From Staphylococcus rostri (GTDB lineage: Bacteria; Bacillota; Bacilli; Staphylococcales; Staphylococcaceae), in assembly GCF_002902145.1 (NCBI RefSeq), contig NZ_PPRF01000019.1, positions 1 to 64,000 of the forward strand: a DNA stretch of 64,000 bases, read 5' to 3'. How positions within the stretch are numbered: the first letter of the stretch is position 1; each line of letters starts with the position of its first letter. Made by a program: the position numbers and the translations under genes. Under the pieces are notes generated by a model that saw only the letters and a program-made list of their open reading frames with translations, was not told the DNA's origin and ran no database searches. Shown here in pieces: positions 60,898 to 64,000 of the stretch.

Positions 60898-61318
60898 AAG
60901 TGGTTTTACATTAATTGAGATGTTGATTGTCCTTTCGATTATCTCATTAACCTTATTTCTAATGATGGCACATCCTGCCAAGCTTTATACACCACAAAAT
61001 ATTGATGACCAAATCAAACTTTTTACGAGCAAGCTTGATTATTATCAGGCACTTGCGATTAAAAAGAAGAAGACTGTCCTCATTGTTTTTCGGCCAGGCA
61101 GCAATACGATACGTGTCGCTATTCAAAATGAAAAGGGCGATGCGATTATTTCTCTTGTGCCATTACGGTTAGAACCAAGTAGTAACATTGATCATATTGC
61201 ATTTAATGCGAACGGGGAAATTATGAAATTTGGACGTCTCAATTTGAAATATAGAGAACAACATTTTTCTATTATTTTCCATATTGAACAAGGGAGGTAT
61301 CGTATCATCAAACAATGA
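60875..61318 (+). CDS. comGD: minor competence pseudopilin ComGD
   Basis: This 147-residue minor pseudopilin has the cleavage motif SG/FTLIEM at about 10-16 and one membrane helix. It overlaps the end of comGC by 23 bases. Start choices are ATG 60875, GTG 60878 and GTG 60854; the first gives a leader of normal length. It is followed by comGE, overlapping by 4 bases (ATGA). Confidence 0.85.
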   Translation: MVKQLRHRSGFTLIEMLIVLSIISLTLFLMMAHPAKLYTPQNIDDQIKLFTSKLDYYQALAIKKKKTVLIVFRPGSNTIRVAIQNEKGDAIISLVPLRLEPSSNIDHIAFNANGEIMKFGRLNLKYREQHFSIIFHIEQGRYRIIKQ

Positions 61319-61608
61319 ATAAACATGGTTATACGCTATTAGAAGCACTTTTTGCTTTTTTTATCGTTTCGTTACTCAGTTTTTCAACACTTCCCGTTAT
61401 GCATGAACTTGAAAACACTTACGATGAAACTAAAGAAACACTTGAGCTCAAACGCACATTGTATTTTTATTTAACTGAAAATTTTCCAAAAGGACGTATG
61501 CAACTTGACCATTATGCCATCTATCGGACGCATGAAGATGTGTGTATTACGAATTTACAAAGCCACACGGTCTATTGTCATCCACTCAAAAGGCTTCACC
61601 ATGATTGA
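61315..61608 (+). CDS. comGE: minor competence pseudopilin ComGE
   Basis: This 97-residue minor pseudopilin has HG/YTLLEAL at 4-11, conserved Glu10 and a hydrophobic helix up to residue 27. The rest is polar. It overlaps comGD by 4 bases and comGF by about 70 bases. Confidence 0.82.
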   Translation: MNKHGYTLLEALFAFFIVSLLSFSTLPVMHELENTYDETKETLELKRTLYFYLTENFPKGRMQLDHYAIYRTHEDVCITNLQSHTVYCHPLKRLHHD

Positions 61609-61996
61609 ATCCCTCTTTTCCTTATATGTACAGTTACTAGTTGTCCTGCTAATTCCCATGTTGATTTTGGCACTTATTCAATTCAGAAGTTCATTCTTTG
61701 ATGACCAAGCCTATACCCACGAATTAATGGCAAAAGAAGTTGGTATGACTTTACATCATCCTAATGTTTCTAGCGTATCCGTATCTGAAAATTATCTTGG
61801 CATTAAGCAAGGCGTTAATTTATATACGTATCACGTGCAAAATTTAAAGTTAGTGAAACAAGTGAATTATAGGGGAAACATTACCGTGCTTAATCAAGTA
61901 AAAAAAGTATCATTTTCTAAGCTGGACAAAAATATTAGAATCACTCTGATCTATAAGGAAGGGGAACAATGGCTTGAAAAAACATTTATTGTCTAG
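61538..61996 (+). CDS. comGF: minor competence pseudopilin ComGF
   Basis: This pseudopilin of about 152 residues contains KG/FTMIESLF, the prepilin cleavage site, followed by a hydrophobic helix and a C-terminal beta-rich domain. The start is uncertain: ATG 61538 gives a leader of about 18 residues but has only a weak ribosome site, and ATGs at 61505 and 61514 also lie in frame. It overlaps comGE widely and comGG by 23 bases. Confidence 0.75.
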   Translation: MCVLRIYKATRSIVIHSKGFTMIESLFSLYVQLLVVLLIPMLILALIQFRSSFFDDQAYTHELMAKEVGMTLHHPNVSSVSVSENYLGIKQGVNLYTYHVQNLKLVKQVNYRGNITVLNQVKKVSFSKLDKNIRITLIYKEGEQWLEKTFIV

Positions 61997-62165
61997 AAAG
62001 GCTTTCACCTTACCATTGTTGTTTGTAATTTTTAGCGCCTATATCCTTTTCATCTCTTTCTTTATTACCATTTATAGCTTAAAATTAAATACATTAGATG
62101 CACTTTCAGATTATTACCAAAACGAAATTGATACGACACTTCGTTTGAATGAGGTGAAACAATGA
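61974..62165 (+). CDS. comGG: minor pseudopilin-like ComGG, short
   Basis: This 63-residue protein reads MKKHLLSRKAFTLPLLFVIF at its start and has KA/FTLP like a prepilin site but without the usual Glu at position 5, as is normal for ComGG. One hydrophobic helix spans about 12-36. It is short for a ComGG. It starts with TTG behind GGAAGGGG inside comGF and overlaps aroK by 4 bases (ATGA). Confidence 0.7.
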   Translation: MKKHLLSRKAFTLPLLFVIFSAYILFISFFITIYSLKLNTLDALSDYYQNEIDTTLRLNEVKQ

Positions 62166-62686
62166 ATAAGTTAAAAAGACCGCTGCTTCTCGTTGGCTTT
62201 ATGGGCGCAGGAAAGTCCACCGTCGGACAAGCACTCGCAGATAAGTATGGGTATCGTTTTGTAGACTTAGACCATATGATCAGCGATTCAGAAGCACGCA
62301 CCATTCCAGAAATATTTGCCCAGGATGGCGAATTAGGCTTTCGTTTATATGAATTCCAATATTTACAAAAAGCGATTGAACGTTATGATATTATCGCAAC
62401 AGGCGGTGGTATTATTTCGTTCGACCAAACATTTAACTATTTAAAGTCCGTTCCAGCAGATATTATTTGGTTAGATGCACCGTTCTCAGATTTATATGAC
62501 CGTATCAAAAATGATCGCAATCGACCGAACGCTAAAAGCAGAGATGAGGCAGCAGTAAAAAACTTGTATTCATCGCGTGTTTCACGATATAATGAAATCG
62601 CATTCATTAAGATTACAACTAAAGAGACACTTACACAGACACTTAGTGAAATTGAAAATGTATTGTTTGCGAATGATCAATATTAG
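62162..62686 (+). CDS. aroK: shikimate kinase
   Basis: This 174-residue enzyme phosphorylates shikimate. The P-loop is GFMGAGKST (12-20), followed by the DLDHMI and ATGGGII motifs and an Arg-rich lid. It overlaps comGG by 4 bases, so it can be read with the comG operon, as in other staphylococci. Its stop codon TAG is the first part of the glycine riboswitch sequence. Confidence 0.94.
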   Translation: MNKLKRPLLLVGFMGAGKSTVGQALADKYGYRFVDLDHMISDSEARTIPEIFAQDGELGFRLYEFQYLQKAIERYDIIATGGGIISFDQTFNYLKSVPADIIWLDAPFSDLYDRIKNDRNRPNAKSRDEAAVKNLYSSRVSRYNEIAFIKITTKETLTQTLSEIENVLFANDQY

Positions 62687-62829
62687 AGAGAATGGCTACG
62701 TGTCATCGCCGAAGGAGCAAATAATAAGCACATTATGAAACTCTCAGGCAAAAGGATAATATTGTGACGCATTCCTGAAGGTATCTCAACAGGGACGTAT
62801 TTTGTAATAGAAATACGCCCCTGTTTTAT
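62684..62829 (+). promoter_or_regulatory. glycine riboswitch of the gcv operon (single aptamer) with terminator
   Basis: AGAGAG at the aroK stop (62685-62690) pairs with CTCTCAGG in GAAACTCTCAGGCAAAAGGA (62738-62757), the 3' core of the glycine aptamer. GCCGAAGGAGCAA (62708-62720) is the central motif. Only one aptamer is seen; the 35 bases after it may be a remnant of a second. The terminator AACAGGGACGTATTT (62788-62802) with AAATACGCCCCTGTT (62811-62825) and a T-rich tail follows. Glycine binding should allow gcvT expression. The promoter must lie within aroK, for example near TTGAAA (62652-62657). Confidence 0.88.
62788..62829 (+). terminator. riboswitch-controlled terminator before gcvT
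   Basis: The arms given in the riboswitch entry form a 15-base stem with one mismatch and a T-rich 3' side. gcvT starts 20 bases later with the ribosome site AGGAGGG. Confidence 0.8.
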
Positions 62830-62849
62830 TATTAATAGGAGGGTATGTT

Positions 62850-63941
62850 ATGACACAAGAGTTAAAACAAACACCATTGTATCAAGAATATGTTGATGCC
62901 GGTGCAAAAATTGTAGAGTTTGGTGGGTGGGCAATGCCCGTACAATTCTCAAGTATTAAAGAGGAACATAATGCTGTGCGTTCCAAAGTTGGCTTATTTG
63001 ATGTCAGCCATATGGGGGAAATTCTTATTGAAGGGGCACAAGCACTAGAATTAGTTCAATATGTACTCTCAAATGATACAGATTTACTAACGGATGATAA
63101 GGCACAATATACATGTTTATGTAATGAACAAGGTGGTGTCATTGATGACCTTGTTGCATACAAACTAAGTGATCAAAAAGTGCTACTCGTTGTTAACGCA
63201 GCGAACACTGAAAAAGACTTCAATTGGATTGTAGAACATACAAGTCAATTTGATGCAAAAGTGACAAATGTATCGTCTGAATATGGACAACTTGCAATTC
63301 AAGGACCTGAAGCACGTAAAATCGTTCAAGATAACGTAGATGTTGATGTTACTGAGATGGGCATGTTTGAATTCAAACAAAATGTTAATCTATTCGGCAA
63401 AAACGTTATTTTATCACAATCTGGTTATACAGGTGAGGACGGCTTTGAAGTGTACTGTGCAAGTGAAGATGTTGTGGCACTTTGGCAATCGTTTTTACAA
63501 TTAGATGTGACACCATGCGGACTTGGTGCGCGTGATACTTTAAGACTAGAAGCTGGCTTACCTTTACATGGTCAAGATCTATCAGAAGATATTACACCAT
63601 ATGAAGGTGGCGTTGCATTTGCTGCTAAACCTTTAATTGAAGCTGATTTTATCGGTAAATCCGTCCTAAAAGATCACAAAGAAAATGGTGCGCCAAGACG
63701 TACAGTAGGTCTACGTATGATTGATAAAGGGATTCCAAGAACTGGCTATCCAATTTTAGATACTGAAGGTAATGAAATTGGTATTGTTACTTCTGGTACG
63801 CAATCTCCATCAACAGGTCATGCGATTGGTCTAGGTTTGATTCAACGCGACGCTTTCGAAATGGGCAAAGAAGTTATCGTTCAAGTAAGAAAACGTCAAG
63901 TTAAAGCACAAATTGTTAAGAAAAATCAAATTGAAAAATAA
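62850..63941 (+). CDS. gcvT: glycine cleavage system T protein (aminomethyltransferase)
   Basis: This 363-residue enzyme releases ammonia and transfers the methylene group from the H protein to tetrahydrofolate. Family motifs are GGWAMPVQF near residue 26, [10 protein letters not shown], the [12 protein letters not shown] segment and [17 protein letters not shown]. It is the first gene of gcvT-gcvPA-gcvPB and is controlled by the glycine riboswitch upstream. Confidence 0.96.
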   Translation: MTQELKQTPLYQEYVDAGAKIVEFGGWAMPVQFSSIKEEHNAVRSKVGLFDVSHMGEILIEGAQALELVQYVLSNDTDLLTDDKAQYTCLCNEQGGVIDDLVAYKLSDQKVLLVVNAANTEKDFNWIVEHTSQFDAKVTNVSSEYGQLAIQGPEARKIVQDNVDVDVTEMGMFEFKQNVNLFGKNVILSQSGYTGEDGFEVYCASEDVVALWQSFLQLDVTPCGLGARDTLRLEAGLPLHGQDLSEDITPYEGGVAFAAKPLIEADFIGKSVLKDHKENGAPRRTVGLRMIDKGIPRTGYPILDTEGNEIGIVTSGTQSPSTGHAIGLGLIQRDAFEMGKEVIVQVRKRQVKAQIVKKNQIEK

Positions 63942-63953
63942 GGGGTGAAAGCA

Positions 63954-64000
63954 TTGAGTCATCGTTATATTCCATTAACAGAAAAAGACGAAAAACAAAT
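63954..64000 (+). CDS. gcvPA: glycine dehydrogenase subunit 1 (partial, cut by the window end)
   Basis: Only the first 15 codons are present: a TTG start at 63954 and the residues MSHRYIPLTEKDEKQ, which match the start of staphylococcal GcvPA. The ribosome site AGGGGTGA overlaps the gcvT end. The order gcvT-gcvPA is standard. The rest lies beyond the window. Confidence 0.85.
   Translation, partial: MSHRYIPLTEKDEKQ

Overview
The window is a stretch of Staphylococcus-type chromosome: AT-rich, almost entirely coding, with strong AGGAGG ribosome sites. Gene order and protein sequences match the staphylococcal yqe/comE, dnaK, phoH-era, rpoD, zur, comG and gcv neighbourhoods. Several features differ from S. 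aureus as I remember it, so another species of the genus is more likely; I cannot name it from sequence alone. I see no prophage, insertion sequence, CRISPR array, tRNA or rRNA gene.

Layout. 1-5770: operon pxpB-pxpC-accB-accC-pxpA-transporter (5-oxoprolinase subunits interleaved with a biotin carboxylase and a biotin carrier). 5990-11741: mtnN, then the ribosome-assembly and metabolism run yqeG-yqeH-aroE-yhbY-nadD-yqeK-rsfS-yqeM. 11756-16236: comEA-comEB-comEC and holA. 16475-19984: rpsT (reverse), lepA, hemW. 19990-28236: hrcA-grpE-dnaK-dnaJ-prmA-rsmE-mtaB and rpsU, headed by CtsR and CIRCE operators. 28422-30772: NfeD protein, floA and an anchored protein of unknown function. 31063-34907: phoH-ybeY-dgkA-cdd-era-recO. 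34971-36580: glyQS (reverse) behind a glycyl T-box. 36588-43199: ccpN, the DUF299 kinase regulator, dnaG, rpoD, trmK and a Nif3-like gene. 43244-46786: ispH (reverse), cshB, nfo. 46872-48991: zinc ABC transporter genes and zur. 49088-55000: ispG (reverse), sodA, a 60-residue ORF, pbp3, rpmG, a 31-residue ORF and the folate cyclo-ligase. 54896-58486: rhomboid protease, yqgQ, glcK, yqgV, yqgX. 58515-62686: comGA to comGG plus aroK. 62684-64000: glycine riboswitch, gcvT and the first codons of gcvPA.

Most genes are housekeeping. Four points stand out. (1) The first operon contains every part of a urea-carboxylase-like enzyme as separate proteins (biotin carboxylase, biotin carrier, both halves of the carboxyltransferase-like PxpB/PxpC) together with the PxpA hydrolase and an NRAMP-fold transporter that lacks the usual metal-binding motifs. 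This suggests a carboxylation-coupled oxoproline or amide pathway. (2) ComEA has lost the first half of its helix-hairpin-helix DNA-binding domain, although comEB, comEC and comG look intact. (3) Three genes (comEA, the ORF after sodA, comGA) start directly after a terminator-like hairpin whose 3' arm is also their Shine-Dalgarno sequence. (4) RNA regulation is compact: a short T-box, a single-aptamer glycine riboswitch starting at the aroK stop codon, and a ccpN leader with an unused strong ribosome site.
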